DNA of 64,000 nt from Paenibacillus sp. GSMTC-2017 (GTDB lineage: Bacteria; Bacillota; Bacilli; Paenibacillales; Paenibacillaceae): the NCBI RefSeq assembly GCF_016019935.1, contig NZ_JAECMT010000001.1, forward strand, positions 744,022 to 808,021. The letters are read 5' to 3'. Made by a program: the position numbers and the translations under genes. The notes under the pieces were generated by a model. The model did no database searches, was not told the DNA's origin, and saw only the letters and a list, made by a program, of their open reading frames with translations. How positions within the stretch are numbered: position 1 is the first letter of the stretch; every line of letters starts with the position of its first letter. Of this stretch, positions 1-8,113 are shown piece by piece.

Positions 1-286
1 CTAACGAAAGTCCAAGCAGTAAAGGTGTTTTCCCCACTTTTCTCATCGTATGCAAATACCAAACTAACGCCGTCACAATTACAATTGTCGCGACAATGAA
101 AAAGGAGCGTTGATCTTTCATAATACCGAATGCAGCACCTGTATTACGATGAGATGTAATGAGGAAGAAGTTACCGATTACACTAATCTCCTCATATAGA
201 TCCAATTTGGTAGCAATGATCTTTTTAGTTGCAAAATCAATAATAAGAACAATGACTGAAACAAGGTAATAGTACCAATAACGCAT
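1..286 (-). CDS. lspA: Signal peptidase II (lipoprotein signal peptidase), N-terminal part, cut by window edge
   Basis: About 95 codons of the N-terminal part are present; the gene runs off the left edge. The product is an inner-membrane aspartyl protease that removes the signal peptide from diacylglyceryl-prolipoproteins. The sequence shows a first membrane helix, then the DFATKKI segment (family pattern D-x-x-TK) and the conserved NTGAAFG segment that packs near the active site. The second catalytic-Asp region lies outside the window. The start is ATG at 284-286, preceded by GGGAGTGG. The place near ileS and a DksA-like gene matches the ileS-ylyA-lspA order of Bacillus subtilis, although here the DksA-like gene is inverted. 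The reading frame stays open upstream of this ATG, but the family start and the ribosome binding site favour the ATG chosen. Confidence 0.9.
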   Translation of the reverse strand, partial: MRYWYYYLVSVIVLIIDFATKKIIATKLDLYEEISVIGNFFLITSHRNTGAAFGIMKDQRSFFIVATIVIVTALVWYLHTMRKVGKTPLLLGLSL

Positions 287-301
287 TTGACCACTCCCAA
301 A

Positions 302-322
302 AAGTTTTGTAATGCAAAACTT
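302..322. promoter_or_regulatory. AT-rich perfect inverted repeat upstream of lspA
   Basis: AAGTTTTG and CAAAACTT flank a 5-base spacer, directly upstream of the lspA ribosome binding site. The stem is AT-rich and has no T-run, so it does not look like a terminator. It could be an operator or an mRNA 5' hairpin; function is unknown. The rest of 287-555, between the divergent lspA and DksA-like genes, shows no other clear element. Confidence 0.35.
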
Positions 323-555
323 CACTTCACAAACATAAAACGTCAGCGTAGTGGAGTAAAGCGATACATCGTAATCACAAGCTTTTTCAATACTCATGAT
401 GTCATTTAAATAGTGTAGCACATGGCCTTTAACAGAACCAGTAATTGCATTTCCAACTGTTAGCAAGCTTCCATGCATGCCCATACTGAAATCAATCAGA
501 ACAGCAAAAGCTAACGAGGCAATTATGTTAAGCGGCAAAGGACGGTGCAATCGAT

Positions 556-1272
556 ATGTCATCTTTAACAAGTCCACAACTTGCTTTGCTGCACAATCGT
601 TTGTTAAACGAGCAGCAGGAAATTGAATCTCGTCTGTCCCATAATCAACATTACGGAATGTCACAGTCACTACGCGATGCAACTGGAGAGCTCTCTCCTA
701 TAGACAACCATCCGGGTGATCTAGCAACAGAACTTTATGATCGCGAAAAGGACATTGCTCTTCTTGAGCAAGAAGAGCTTCATCTGAGTCGTATTGACGC
801 GGCTCTTGCTGCAATGGAGAAAGGAACTTATGGCATCTGCATCTCTTGTGGTGAAAGAATTTCTTATGAGCGACTAGATGCTGTACCCGATTCCCTCTAT
901 TGCCTAGAACATGCACCAAGAAAGGAACTTTCTCACAATCGCCCAATCGAAGAAACGTATTTGCAGACGCCTTTCGGCCGAACAAGTATGGACGAAAGAT
1001 CCGATTATAACAGCTTCGATGGTGAAGATGCCTGGCAAATTGTCGAGCAATGGGGCAATGCTGATTCTCCAGCGTTATCCGAAAATAGAGAAGTACATGA
1101 TTACGCTCATCTAGGTATTGAATCGGACGAAAATGATGGCTACGTAGAGTCGATTGAAAGTTTTCTTGCAACCGACATTACAGGTCGTCATGTCTCAGTC
1201 GTCCGTAATCGAGAATACGATCAGTACATTCACAGTGATGAAGGTGATCATGGGTTAGAAAGCTATAATTAA
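556..1272 (+). CDS. DksA/TraR-type zinc-finger protein, YteA/YlyA-like
   Basis: 238 residues. The N-terminal half has the coiled-coil of the DksA/TraR fold (about residues 8-85, Leu/Glu-rich). It is followed by a zinc-finger segment beginning ICISCGERI; a later Cys in YCLEH fits a degenerate C4-type finger. The C-terminal third is acidic and of YteA type (residues about 130-238). B. subtilis YlyA, a DksA-like RNA polymerase-binding protein linked to forespore sigma-G transcription, lies between ileS and lspA, so synteny supports a YlyA/YteA assignment. Here the gene runs opposite to both neighbours. An AAAGGA lies about 13 bases before the ATG, longer spacing than usual, so expression may be weak or the start slightly off. 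The stop codon is one base from the stop of the convergent DUF5665 gene. Confidence 0.8.
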   Translation: MSSLTSPQLALLHNRLLNEQQEIESRLSHNQHYGMSQSLRDATGELSPIDNHPGDLATELYDREKDIALLEQEELHLSRIDAALAAMEKGTYGICISCGERISYERLDAVPDSLYCLEHAPRKELSHNRPIEETYLQTPFGRTSMDERSDYNSFDGEDAWQIVEQWGNADSPALSENREVHDYAHLGIESDENDGYVESIESFLATDITGRHVSVVRNREYDQYIHSDEGDHGLESYN

Positions 1273-1273
1273 C

Positions 1274-1636
1274 TTAGTAACCTTTACCTTCAAGTTGAAT
1301 CTGTACAATCCGTACAATATCAGCGATATAATCACCGACAATCGGAAGATTAAGTGCTCCTAATATTTGAAGGACGTACAGGATCGTTGCAGCAAAAAAA
1401 GTAAAGCCGATCGCAATACCGACGCCTCTTGCAGTACCTGACAGCAGATTTCTCCATATTAACGAGAAGGGGCGGTTTAGCAAATCAACATATTCAGCAA
1501 TATGTGTCCGCTCCATCTCAGTCGCGATATGCTGAAGTCGCTTATCTAAAAAAGATAATGACTCCTGTAGGGCTGGCAAATCTTTAGGTTCATCATGCGA
1601 TCCTTTATCATTTCGTTTTCGTTTCACGAGTTCCAT
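1274..1636 (-). CDS. Small membrane protein, DUF5665 family
   Basis: 120 residues from an ATG that follows GGAGG with 4-base spacing. A longer frame starting at 1687 would begin inside the hairpin at 1661-1694 and is less likely. The protein has a basic, hydrophilic N-terminus (MELVKRKRND), a helical segment about residues 20-50, and one or two membrane helices around residues 65-95 rich in Gly and Ile. It looks like a DUF5665 protein, a family common in spore formers with no assigned biochemical role. It lies downstream of ileS on the same strand and is probably cotranscribed with it to some degree. It converges with the DksA-like gene with no room for a separate terminator. Function unknown. 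Confidence 0.7.
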   Translation of the reverse strand: MELVKRKRNDKGSHDEPKDLPALQESLSFLDKRLQHIATEMERTHIAEYVDLLNRPFSLIWRNLLSGTARGVGIAIGFTFFAATILYVLQILGALNLPIVGDYIADIVRIVQIQLEGKGY

Positions 1637-1660
1637 CAACCTCCGGGTAGCAACAGAGGA

Positions 1661-1694
1661 AGCCCGCCCCGCCAGCATGGCGGGCAAGCGGGCT
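1661..1694 (-). other. GC-rich two-tier hairpin between ileS and the DUF5665 gene
   Basis: Arms AGCCCGC+CCCGCCA and TGGCGGG+GCGGGCT form about 14 pairs with a 3-base loop and a 3-base bulge. In the ileS direction no T-run follows, so complete termination is not expected. It could lower readthrough or stabilise the ileS 3' end. Confidence 0.6.
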
Positions 1695-1716
1695 CCTTTA
1701 TTCTATTACTATGTCC

Positions 1717-4700
1717 CTATTCCTTGATGAAAATGCCAACTTCCTTGTCGCCAAGTGTAACTCGCTCCATACCTTCTACAGCTCCGTAGGATACCGATTG
1801 AAGCAATACGTTTTCATTCAGTACATCAGCGAATGCTTCAAGCGCTGCCTTAAGCACATCATCTACATCTAACACAAGATCCACACGCTTCTCAATTGGA
1901 AGATCCTGTTTTTTCCTCGTATCTTGAACAGCTCTAATGACTTCACGAACCCAGCCCTCTTGCTCTAGCTCAGGTGTAATGTCTGTATTTAGCGCAGCGG
2001 TCATACCGTTGCCAGAAGCAGAAGCAAAACCGGACTTCGCTTGTTTCTCAACAAGCAGTTCATCCAGACCGATATGAAGCACTTCGTTTTCTGGTGTTGT
2101 GAAGATGAAGTTTCCACCAGTAACGATCGCTCTCGTCTCATCTGGAGTTAAACTTTTCAGCGTTCCTTGGATAGGTCCAACTTGTTTACCATATTTTTTT
2201 CCGGCTACTTTTAAGTTTAGCTTAAGCGTGAAATCAACAAATCCACTATCGGATGTTTGAACCGTAATGGTCTTAACATTAATTTCATCCTTAATGATCG
2301 CTTCATATTCAGCAATCGGGAAATCCTGATCAAGCGATACGATAAGCTCTGACAACGGCTGACGCGTTTTAATTGACGTCTCGTTACGTACATTACGTGC
2401 AAGCTCAACGATTCCTTTTGTGCTTTCCATATTACGTTCAAGCGTCAAGTCAATTAGCGAGTCATCCGCAACTGGGAAGTCTGCTAAATGAACACTTCCT
2501 ACGCCACCTAGATTGCCGTATACGTCTTCCGATAGGAAAGGAGTATATGGTGCCATCAAACGAGATAACGTGAGCAGAATGTTACGTAGTGTCTGATAAG
2601 CTGCAATTTTATCTTCAGTCAGACCACTGCCCCAGAACCGGTCACGTGAACGACGGATATACCAGTTACTAAGCTCGTCTACGAATAGTTCAATCGACTT
2701 TGCAGGATTCAAGAAGTCATTTACTTCAAGACCTTTTTTCACTACAGAGATCAAGCTGTTTAATCTGGATGTAATCCAGCGATCAAGTTTATTATCGGAC
2801 TTAAGCTCAGCGTGATCCGCATAATTAAAGCCATCAATTGAAGCATACAACGCGTAGAACGCATGTGTGTTTACAATCGTGTCAATTACTTTAGACTTTG
2901 CTTCTCCTACAATACCACGCGAGAAACGTTTGCTGTTCCATGGAGCGCTGTCTGCGAGAAGAGCCCAACGGAATGCGTCAGTACCGTACTCATTAATAAT
3001 TTCCCACGGATCAATTACATTCCCTTTTGATTTGGACATCTTTTGCCCATTCTCATCAAGAATATGTCCTGTAGAAAGAACAGCTTTATATGGCGCTTTG
3101 CCATTGTATAACGTTGATACAGCAAGTAAGCTGAAGAACCAGCCACGAGTCTGATCAATACCTTCACAAATAATATCTGCAGGATACTGCTCCTCAAATG
3201 GCTTTGGATCTGCAAATGGGTAATGATGTTGGGCAAATGGCATGGAGCCACTGTCAAACCAAACGTCGATTACTTCAGATGTACGTCTCATTACTGCACC
3301 TTCAGCAAACGGTGATTTTAATAAAATTTCATCTACGTACGGTTTATGAAGCTCGATATCAGCTGGTACTTCTTGGGTTGCACGTGCACGAAGATCAGCG
3401 ATACTGTCTGGTGCGTATTGCTGACCAGTTTCTTCACAAATCCAAACATTTAGTGGTGTTCCCCAATAACGGTTACGGCTAATGTTCCAATCCACAAGAT
3501 CTTCAAGAAATTTACCGAAACGTCCTTCACGGATATGTCCAGGGTACCAATCCACTTTGCTATTGTTTGCAATTAACTGATCCTTAACTGCCGTTGTTTC
3601 AATGAACCAGCTTTCCGTTGCATAATAAAGCAATGGAGATTTACAACGCCAACAGAACGGATAACTATGCTCATAACGCTCTTTAGAGTATAGTAGTCCT
3701 TTTTCGCTAAGCATCTTCACGATATCAACATCGCAGTCCTTAACGAAACGACCTGCAAGATCAGTAACTTCATCTACATAACGACCTGCATTGTTTACAA
3801 CACTTAGCATGCTGATTCCATTCTGACGCGCAACTTTGTAATCATCTTCGCCATGTGCTGGAGCGATATGAACGATACCAGTACCACTTGTGTCCATAAC
3901 GAAATCACCAGCAATGACTACATGACCCTTTTCGATTGACACATAGTTGAATGGAGGCTCGTAAGATAGACCAACTAACTCAGCACCTTTGAATGTCGAA
4001 AGAACTTCATACTCTTCTTTCAAAACTTTCTCAGCCAAGTTTTGCGCAACGATATAAATCTCGCCCTCTTTTGAAGCACGAACATAGTCCAGATCAGCAT
4101 TAACTGCTAAAGCGGCATTCGCAGGTAATGTCCAAGGTGTCGTCGTCCAAGCAAGAACAAATTCGCCTGAATCAGTAAGTTTGAACTTAGCTGTTGCACT
4201 AAGATCCTTTACATCCTCGTAGCCTTGTGCAACTTCATGTGAACTTAATGTCGTTTGGCAACAAGGGCAATATGGACTTACGCGATGACCGCGGTACAAC
4301 AAACCTTTTTTGTGGATAGTGGACAAAATATGCCATACACTTTCGATGTATTCATTTTTTAACGTAATGTATGGATTATCAAGATCTGTCCAGTAACCAA
4401 TCGCTTCAGTCAATTCTCTCCATTGCTTTTCATATACAAATACGCTGTCCTTGCATTTTTTTATGAATGCTTCTACACCGTAATTTTCAATTTCTTGTTT
4501 ACCAGAGATGCCAAGTTGCTTCTCAACACCTAGCTCAACTGGCAAGCCATGTGTATCCCAGCCCGCTTTACGAACAACGCGGTAGCCAGTCATCGTTCTA
4601 TAACGACAAATAAAGTCTTTAATAACCCTTCCTAGCACGTGACCGATATGTGGTGCACCATTTGCAGTTGGAGGTCCTTCATAAAATACAAAATTTGGTT

Positions 4701-4809
4701 TTCCTTCACGGTTCAAAATGGACTGTTTAAATGTATCCTCTGCCTTCCATTGCTCCAAAACACGCAACTCTCGATTACGAGCGCGCTCTTTCACGTCTAC
4801 ACGTTGCAT
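1717..4809 (-). CDS. ileS: Isoleucine-tRNA ligase, type 2 (IleS2-like)
   Basis: 1030 residues. The enzyme attaches isoleucine to tRNA-Ile in the cytoplasm and edits misacylated valine. Visible are the class I motifs HIGH (in PHIGHVLG, residues about 54-61) and KMSKSKGNV (about residue 600). The inserted editing domain lies between them, with Cys clusters CPCC and CWRC. A tRNA-binding helical C-terminal domain follows. Length near 1030, the PPTANGAPHIGH sequence around HIGH, and the lack of a C-terminal CxxC zinc cluster fit the type 2 enzyme (eukaryote-like, intrinsically less mupirocin-sensitive), not the roughly 920-residue type 1 enzyme found at this locus in B. subtilis. The HIGH signature is canonical, not the altered GxHH form. 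Expression is governed by the T-box leader upstream. Confidence 0.95.
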   Translation of the reverse strand: MQRVDVKERARNRELRVLEQWKAEDTFKQSILNREGKPNFVFYEGPPTANGAPHIGHVLGRVIKDFICRYRTMTGYRVVRKAGWDTHGLPVELGVEKQLGISGKQEIENYGVEAFIKKCKDSVFVYEKQWRELTEAIGYWTDLDNPYITLKNEYIESVWHILSTIHKKGLLYRGHRVSPYCPCCQTTLSSHEVAQGYEDVKDLSATAKFKLTDSGEFVLAWTTTPWTLPANAALAVNADLDYVRASKEGEIYIVAQNLAEKVLKEEYEVLSTFKGAELVGLSYEPPFNYVSIEKGHVVIAGDFVMDTSGTGIVHIAPAHGEDDYKVARQNGISMLSVVNNAGRYVDEVTDLAGRFVKDCDVDIVKMLSEKGLLYSKERYEHSYPFCWRCKSPLLYYATESWFIETTAVKDQLIANNSKVDWYPGHIREGRFGKFLEDLVDWNISRNRYWGTPLNVWICEETGQQYAPDSIADLRARATQEVPADIELHKPYVDEILLKSPFAEGAVMRRTSEVIDVWFDSGSMPFAQHHYPFADPKPFEEQYPADIICEGIDQTRGWFFSLLAVSTLYNGKAPYKAVLSTGHILDENGQKMSKSKGNVIDPWEIINEYGTDAFRWALLADSAPWNSKRFSRGIVGEAKSKVIDTIVNTHAFYALYASIDGFNYADHAELKSDNKLDRWITSRLNSLISVVKKGLEVNDFLNPAKSIELFVDELSNWYIRRSRDRFWGSGLTEDKIAAYQTLRNILLTLSRLMAPYTPFLSEDVYGNLGGVGSVHLADFPVADDSLIDLTLERNMESTKGIVELARNVRNETSIKTRQPLSELIVSLDQDFPIAEYEAIIKDEINVKTITVQTSDSGFVDFTLKLNLKVAGKKYGKQVGPIQGTLKSLTPDETRAIVTGGNFIFTTPENEVLHIGLDELLVEKQAKSGFASASGNGMTAALNTDITPELEQEGWVREVIRAVQDTRKKQDLPIEKRVDLVLDVDDVLKAALEAFADVLNENVLLQSVSYGAVEGMERVTLGDKEVGIFIKE

Positions 4810-4830
4810 CTGTATTGCCCCCTTCGAATA

Positions 4831-5171
4831 TCAAAAAAAATAAAGCCCCGTCCCGATAAAGGGACGAGGCTTGCTCGCGATACCACCCTTGTTCCACAAT
4901 TGCCTCTCAAAAAGTTAGGAGACAAACATTCGTCATGTCGTGACGATGCTTATTGTGGCACCTTAGCTGCGAATCCAATCTTGATTCGCGTTCCCTGTAA
5001 CGTGGGAAAATCCGTCGACGCTTACTGCCGCGTGCAGCGGGTTAGGCGCCTCTTCTCAGAGAGGATATTCGGTAAAGGTTCAAGCACCGGGCTTTCAGCA
5101 ATCGCCGGCTCTCTGAAGCATGAACGCTGAACGTACTCGTTCTCGTCAATGAAGTTGTTTGATTACTTATT
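4831..5171 (-). ncRNA. T-box leader of ileS, isoleucine specifier ATC
   Basis: The untranslated leader contains the T-box core AAGGGTGGTATCGCGAG at 4873-4889, complementary to the tRNA acceptor end through TGG. It is followed by an intrinsic terminator: arms around 4844-4854 and 4860-4870 (GCCTCGTCCC/GGGACGGGGC) and a T-run at 4833-4840. Stem I occupies about 5040-5150. Its specifier region GAATATCCTC at 5061-5070 holds ATC (5064-5066), an Ile codon. Family knowledge: uncharged tRNA-Ile pairs with the specifier and T-box and favours the antiterminator, so ileS is expressed when isoleucine is short. The specifier placement is my reading of the unaligned sequence. Confidence 0.93.
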
Positions 5172-5177
5172 GTATTA

Positions 5178-5207
5178 GTTATAGCTCACTTAACAGGGTC
5201 TTGTCAA
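5178..5207 (-). promoter_or_regulatory. Sigma-A promoter for the ileS T-box transcript
   Basis: TTGACA (5202-5207) and TATAAC (5178-5183) are separated by 18 bases, placing the start about 5171, just before T-box stem I. It lies immediately after the divIVA stop codon, so ileS has its own promoter despite the long co-directional cluster. Confidence 0.75.
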
Positions 5208-5229
5208 ACGGGTAATAACCCATTCTTCA

Positions 5230-5727
5230 TTAACCTCTCAGTAGCTCTCTTTCCGAATCTCTTGCACTTGATTCGAGCGACTCCCAACCATCCTGAGTAA
5301 GTAGCTCTAATTGTGCTTCTACAAGTGTGCGGAATCGTGCTCTATAGATAGAAGCTTGTTTCTTAAGTTCCTCTACCTCAAGTGATACTTTACGCGATTT
5401 GTTTAGGGATTCATTCAAAATGCGATCTGCATTTTTTTCTGCTTCCTTCACAATGAGCTGCGCTTCCTTCTTCGCATTGTTGCGCACCTCATCAGCAGCT
5501 TCCTGAGCGACGATGATCGTCTTACTCAGTGTTTCCTCGATATTAGTGAAATGATTTAGTTTCTCTTGCAATGTCAAAGCTTGATTTTGAATTTCCTTGT
5601 TCTCACGAATGATGGATTCATAATCTTTAATAACTTGATCGAGAAACTCATTCACTTCATCTTCATCATATCCTCGAAAACTACGAGCAAACTCCTTGTT
5701 ATGTATGTCCAATGGCGTAAGCGGCAT
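5230..5727 (-). CDS. divIVA: Cell-division/polarity protein DivIVA
   Basis: 165 residues, typical for the family. DivIVA binds negatively curved membrane at septa and poles and recruits division-site and chromosome-anchoring proteins. The N-terminal lipid-binding domain is recognisable from MPLTPLDIHNKEF and the GYDEDEVNEFLD segment (residues about 1-33). Two long coiled-coil stretches follow (about 35-75 and 80-150). The start is supported by AAGGAGGTG. Its place directly after ylmH and before ileS is the conserved Gram-positive arrangement. A TGTCGAA heptamer lies upstream (5817-5823), but such heptamers are expected by chance in 64 kb. Confidence 0.96.
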   Translation of the reverse strand: MPLTPLDIHNKEFARSFRGYDEDEVNEFLDQVIKDYESIIRENKEIQNQALTLQEKLNHFTNIEETLSKTIIVAQEAADEVRNNAKKEAQLIVKEAEKNADRILNESLNKSRKVSLEVEELKKQASIYRARFRTLVEAQLELLTQDGWESLESSARDSERELLRG

Positions 5728-5848
5728 CGGAACACCTCCTTATAAACTTTATTGGCACTTCGCAATCGACGGCAGCAAGCTGCACGAACGCCATCGTTGC
5801 CCTCTGACAACAATGATTCGACAGCCTCGCGTTATTTCCTGCAACCTT

Positions 5849-6631
5849 CTAAATAAATTTACCAATTTTAACCCGAATTCTGCCCCTTTTTGTCACGCCA
5901 TCGACTTCAAGCACCTTAAATCGACCTAATCCTTTGAAGGATATTACATCGCCTTCTTTAAGCGTTTCAGACGGATCATCCTCCGTCTTCCAGTTCACTC
6001 TACAACGCCCTGCACGAATAGGATCTACTATCTTAGATCTGCTCACTCTATAAACATCACTTGCAATGCCATCCAGACGCATAGATGCGACAGTTAGGCT
6101 CATTTCTTCAAACTTAGTTGGAACAGGCTTCAGTTCGGAGAGCGGCAATATTTCCGTTAAGACACTTAGTCTGTGTACTTGACGGAGATGTATATTTAAA
6201 TAATCGGCAATTTCATCCGTAACGATTATATGTGCAAACAATTCATGGACATGAATATCACCGATACGATCTCTTTTAATCCCGAGTCCAAGTAGTGCGC
6301 CTAAAAAATCACCATGATCTAGTTCAAGCTTACTGCCTGCAGGAGCTATAGCGGCAAGCACACAAATAGCCACAGGCTCATCATCTAAGCTGCGGTAATC
6401 TGGTGCAATTAATGCTCTTTTTCGCTCTGCCTCAGCATAACCTCCATCTAGACGGATGCTTACATCTTGATTTCGACTAGCAAGCATAGAAAGGATGTGG
6501 GCTTGTCTTGGGTCTAAAAAATCGGTCCGCTTCAGCTCATGCTGCTGTGCGGACCGCTCTACCCATTCCAAGGCCCGATCGACAAAAGATTTCTCTTCGG
6601 GGTGGAAATGTTCATATATAGTTGCTTTCAT
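5849..6631 (-). CDS. ylmH: S4-domain RNA-binding protein YlmH
   Basis: 260 residues. An N-terminal YlmH-type domain (about residues 1-170) precedes a C-terminal S4 RNA-binding domain (about 185-255, including SRSKIVDPIRAGRCRVN). The family associates with stalled large ribosomal subunits in Gram-positive bacteria and is genetically tied to division through its neighbours. It starts 5 bases after the yggT stop, behind only a weak TTAGG-like site, which suggests translational coupling to yggT. Confidence 0.92.
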   Translation of the reverse strand: MKATIYEHFHPEEKSFVDRALEWVERSAQQHELKRTDFLDPRQAHILSMLASRNQDVSIRLDGGYAEAERKRALIAPDYRSLDDEPVAICVLAAIAPAGSKLELDHGDFLGALLGLGIKRDRIGDIHVHELFAHIIVTDEIADYLNIHLRQVHRLSVLTEILPLSELKPVPTKFEEMSLTVASMRLDGIASDVYRVSRSKIVDPIRAGRCRVNWKTEDDPSETLKEGDVISFKGLGRFKVLEVDGVTKRGRIRVKIGKFI

Positions 6632-6635
6632 ACAA

Positions 6636-6914
6636 TTAGCCTAAACCTAAGAAGAACAAAATAACTGACTCAAGTCCAATACCAATAAATCTAAGTGCGA
6701 AGATAGCAACGATTGGCGATAGATCTAATACACCACCGATTGGTGGGATAAATCTTCTGAATATACCGATGTAAGGTTCTACGATCCGTCCTAGAAATTG
6801 TCCAATTGAACTTTCACGAGCATTCGGGAACCACGACAAAAGCACATACCCGATAATCAAATAGCTGTAAATATTTAATGCATTTCTCAAAAAAATGATA
6901 ATAGTATCTTCCAA
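6636..6914 (-). CDS. ylmG: YggT-family membrane protein (YlmG)
   Basis: 92 residues with two hydrophobic segments (about 5-25 and 65-92) and the family motif region VEPYIGIFRRFIPP between them. YggT/YlmG proteins are small integral membrane proteins found next to sepF or yggS, with a suspected role in division or membrane-protein placement. The start appears to be TTG at 6912-6914, 8 bases after GAGGTGA. It lies 7 bases downstream of sepF. Confidence 0.88.
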   Translation of the reverse strand: MEDTIIIFLRNALNIYSYLIIGYVLLSWFPNARESSIGQFLGRIVEPYIGIFRRFIPPIGGVLDLSPIVAIFALRFIGIGLESVILFFLGLG

Positions 6915-6921
6915 CCCAAGG

Positions 6922-7389
6922 TCACCTCATTTTGTTGTAATCGTTCTCCTCTGCAAGCATTTCCGTTATGGCACCTTGAATTTCTACTGAATCAGGCGTA
7001 CATAGAAAAATATTAGGACCAAGCTTTGAGATGCTGCCACTTAAAGCGTACACTGTGCCGCTTAAGAAATCAACAATTCGTAGTGCAAGATCTGTTCTAA
7101 CCCGCTGTAAATTTACGATAACAGCGCGGCGAGAGCGCAAATGATCAGCAATCTCCTGTGCTTCGTCATACGAACGGGGTTCGCTTAACACGACTCGAAC
7201 ATTTTTCTGCGAATGAATGCTAACAACATTATTACTGCCAGCAACCGCAGTGTTTCGTATGTTTCTACGTGTCTCGAACGGAGAAGTTTCATTCTCTTGC
7301 TCTTCTGGCTGAGTTACACGCTCACGTTCTACCACTTCTTCTTCTTCCTGCAAGCCAAACCAATTCATAAACTTGTTCATTACACTCAT
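6922..7389 (-). CDS. sepF: Cell-division protein SepF
   Basis: 155 residues. SepF bundles FtsZ filaments and tethers them to the membrane through an N-terminal amphipathic helix (here [10 protein letters not shown]). A charged linker rich in Glu (about 15-45) and the C-terminal SepF domain (about 55-145; [14 protein letters not shown]) follow. Translation probably starts at ATG 7387-7389 behind GGAGG. The gene is 3 bases from ylmE, consistent with one operon. Confidence 0.94.
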   Translation of the reverse strand: MSVMNKFMNWFGLQEEEEVVERERVTQPEEQENETSPFETRRNIRNTAVAGSNNVVSIHSQKNVRVVLSEPRSYDEAQEIADHLRSRRAVIVNLQRVRTDLALRIVDFLSGTVYALSGSISKLGPNIFLCTPDSVEIQGAITEMLAEENDYNKMR

Positions 7390-7392
7390 CGC

Positions 7393-8106
7393 TCATTCCT
7401 CCTCTTTCCCTACTAAAATAGTTCCTAAACGAATCCATGTTGCGCCTTCCTCAATAGCTACATCGAAATCATTCGACATTCCCATTGATAAATGCACAAT
7501 TCTGCTGCCATGAGCTGAGTTCATCTGAACATCATCTCTAAGCTCTCGCAATGCTCGAAAGACTACTCTTGTTTCTTCGGGCTTTGATTCATAAGGTGCC
7601 ATAGTCATTAAACCAATAGGTTTCAGAGCTGGATATGCTTGCAATGCTTCAATAAACGCCATTAAATCTCCTGGCTCCATACCATGTTTGGAGTCCTCTC
7701 CAGATACGTTAACTTGAATAAAGCAAGGGACAGTAATACCTAACTGGGAAGCACGTTTATGCATAGCCTCCGCAAGTGACAACCTGTCCAACGAATGTAT
7801 GTATGAGAACTTTCCTATGACGTCCTTAGCTTTATTCGTTTGCAAGGAACCGATGAAATGCCAACTTGGACTATCCTCATCCGTTTGTCCAGCTTCCTTA
7901 CTTAACGCTTTCCATTTCTGCTCTGCGTCTTGCCAGCGATTTTCGCCAAGATTCAGCAAGCCGCTTTTATATGCTGAAATTGTTGTCTCAACCGATACAT
8001 ATTTCGTAACCGCTATAACATTTATGTCTTCTCTGCGTCTTCCGGATCGCTCACAAGCCTCTGCAATTCTCTGCTCGACGTGCTGAATACGTTCTTGTAT
8101 AGACAT
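7393..8106 (-). CDS. ylmE: PLP homeostasis protein YggS/YlmE
   Basis: 237 residues, a single PLP-binding barrel domain. The PLP lysine is in the VTKYVS motif (K34). Later landmarks are GENRWQDA, HFIGSLQTNK and the phosphate-binding MGMSNDFDVAIEEGATWIR region. The family (COG0325, PLPBP) buffers pyridoxal phosphate and affects amino acid and keto acid metabolism. It is not a racemase despite its alanine-racemase-like fold. It sits 7 bases after ylmD in the ylm operon. Confidence 0.94.
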   Translation of the reverse strand: MSIQERIQHVEQRIAEACERSGRRREDINVIAVTKYVSVETTISAYKSGLLNLGENRWQDAEQKWKALSKEAGQTDEDSPSWHFIGSLQTNKAKDVIGKFSYIHSLDRLSLAEAMHKRASQLGITVPCFIQVNVSGEDSKHGMEPGDLMAFIEALQAYPALKPIGLMTMAPYESKPEETRVVFRALRELRDDVQMNSAHGSRIVHLSMGMSNDFDVAIEEGATWIRLGTILVGKEEE

Positions 8107-8113
8107 TATTTAT

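Noticed and set aside
287..697. The lspA reading frame stays open upstream of the chosen ATG, beyond 555
   Set aside because: The family start (MRYWYYYLV then helix 1), GGGAGTGG at the ATG and the lack of membrane or signal features upstream favour the ATG at 284-286. The extra frame overlaps the divergent gene.
698..1171. 157-codon open frame on the minus strand opposite the DksA-like gene
   Set aside because: It lies entirely inside the coding region of the DksA-like protein, has no ribosome binding site and shows no family pattern. An open shadow frame.
4639..5130. 163-codon frame antisense to the T-box and ileS start
   Set aside because: It is the complement of the structured T-box leader and of ileS codons, with no ribosome binding site.
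5817..5823. TGTCGAA heptamer (0A-like) between ylmH and divIVA
   Set aside because: About eight such heptamers are expected by chance on both strands of 64 kb, and there is no promoter around it.
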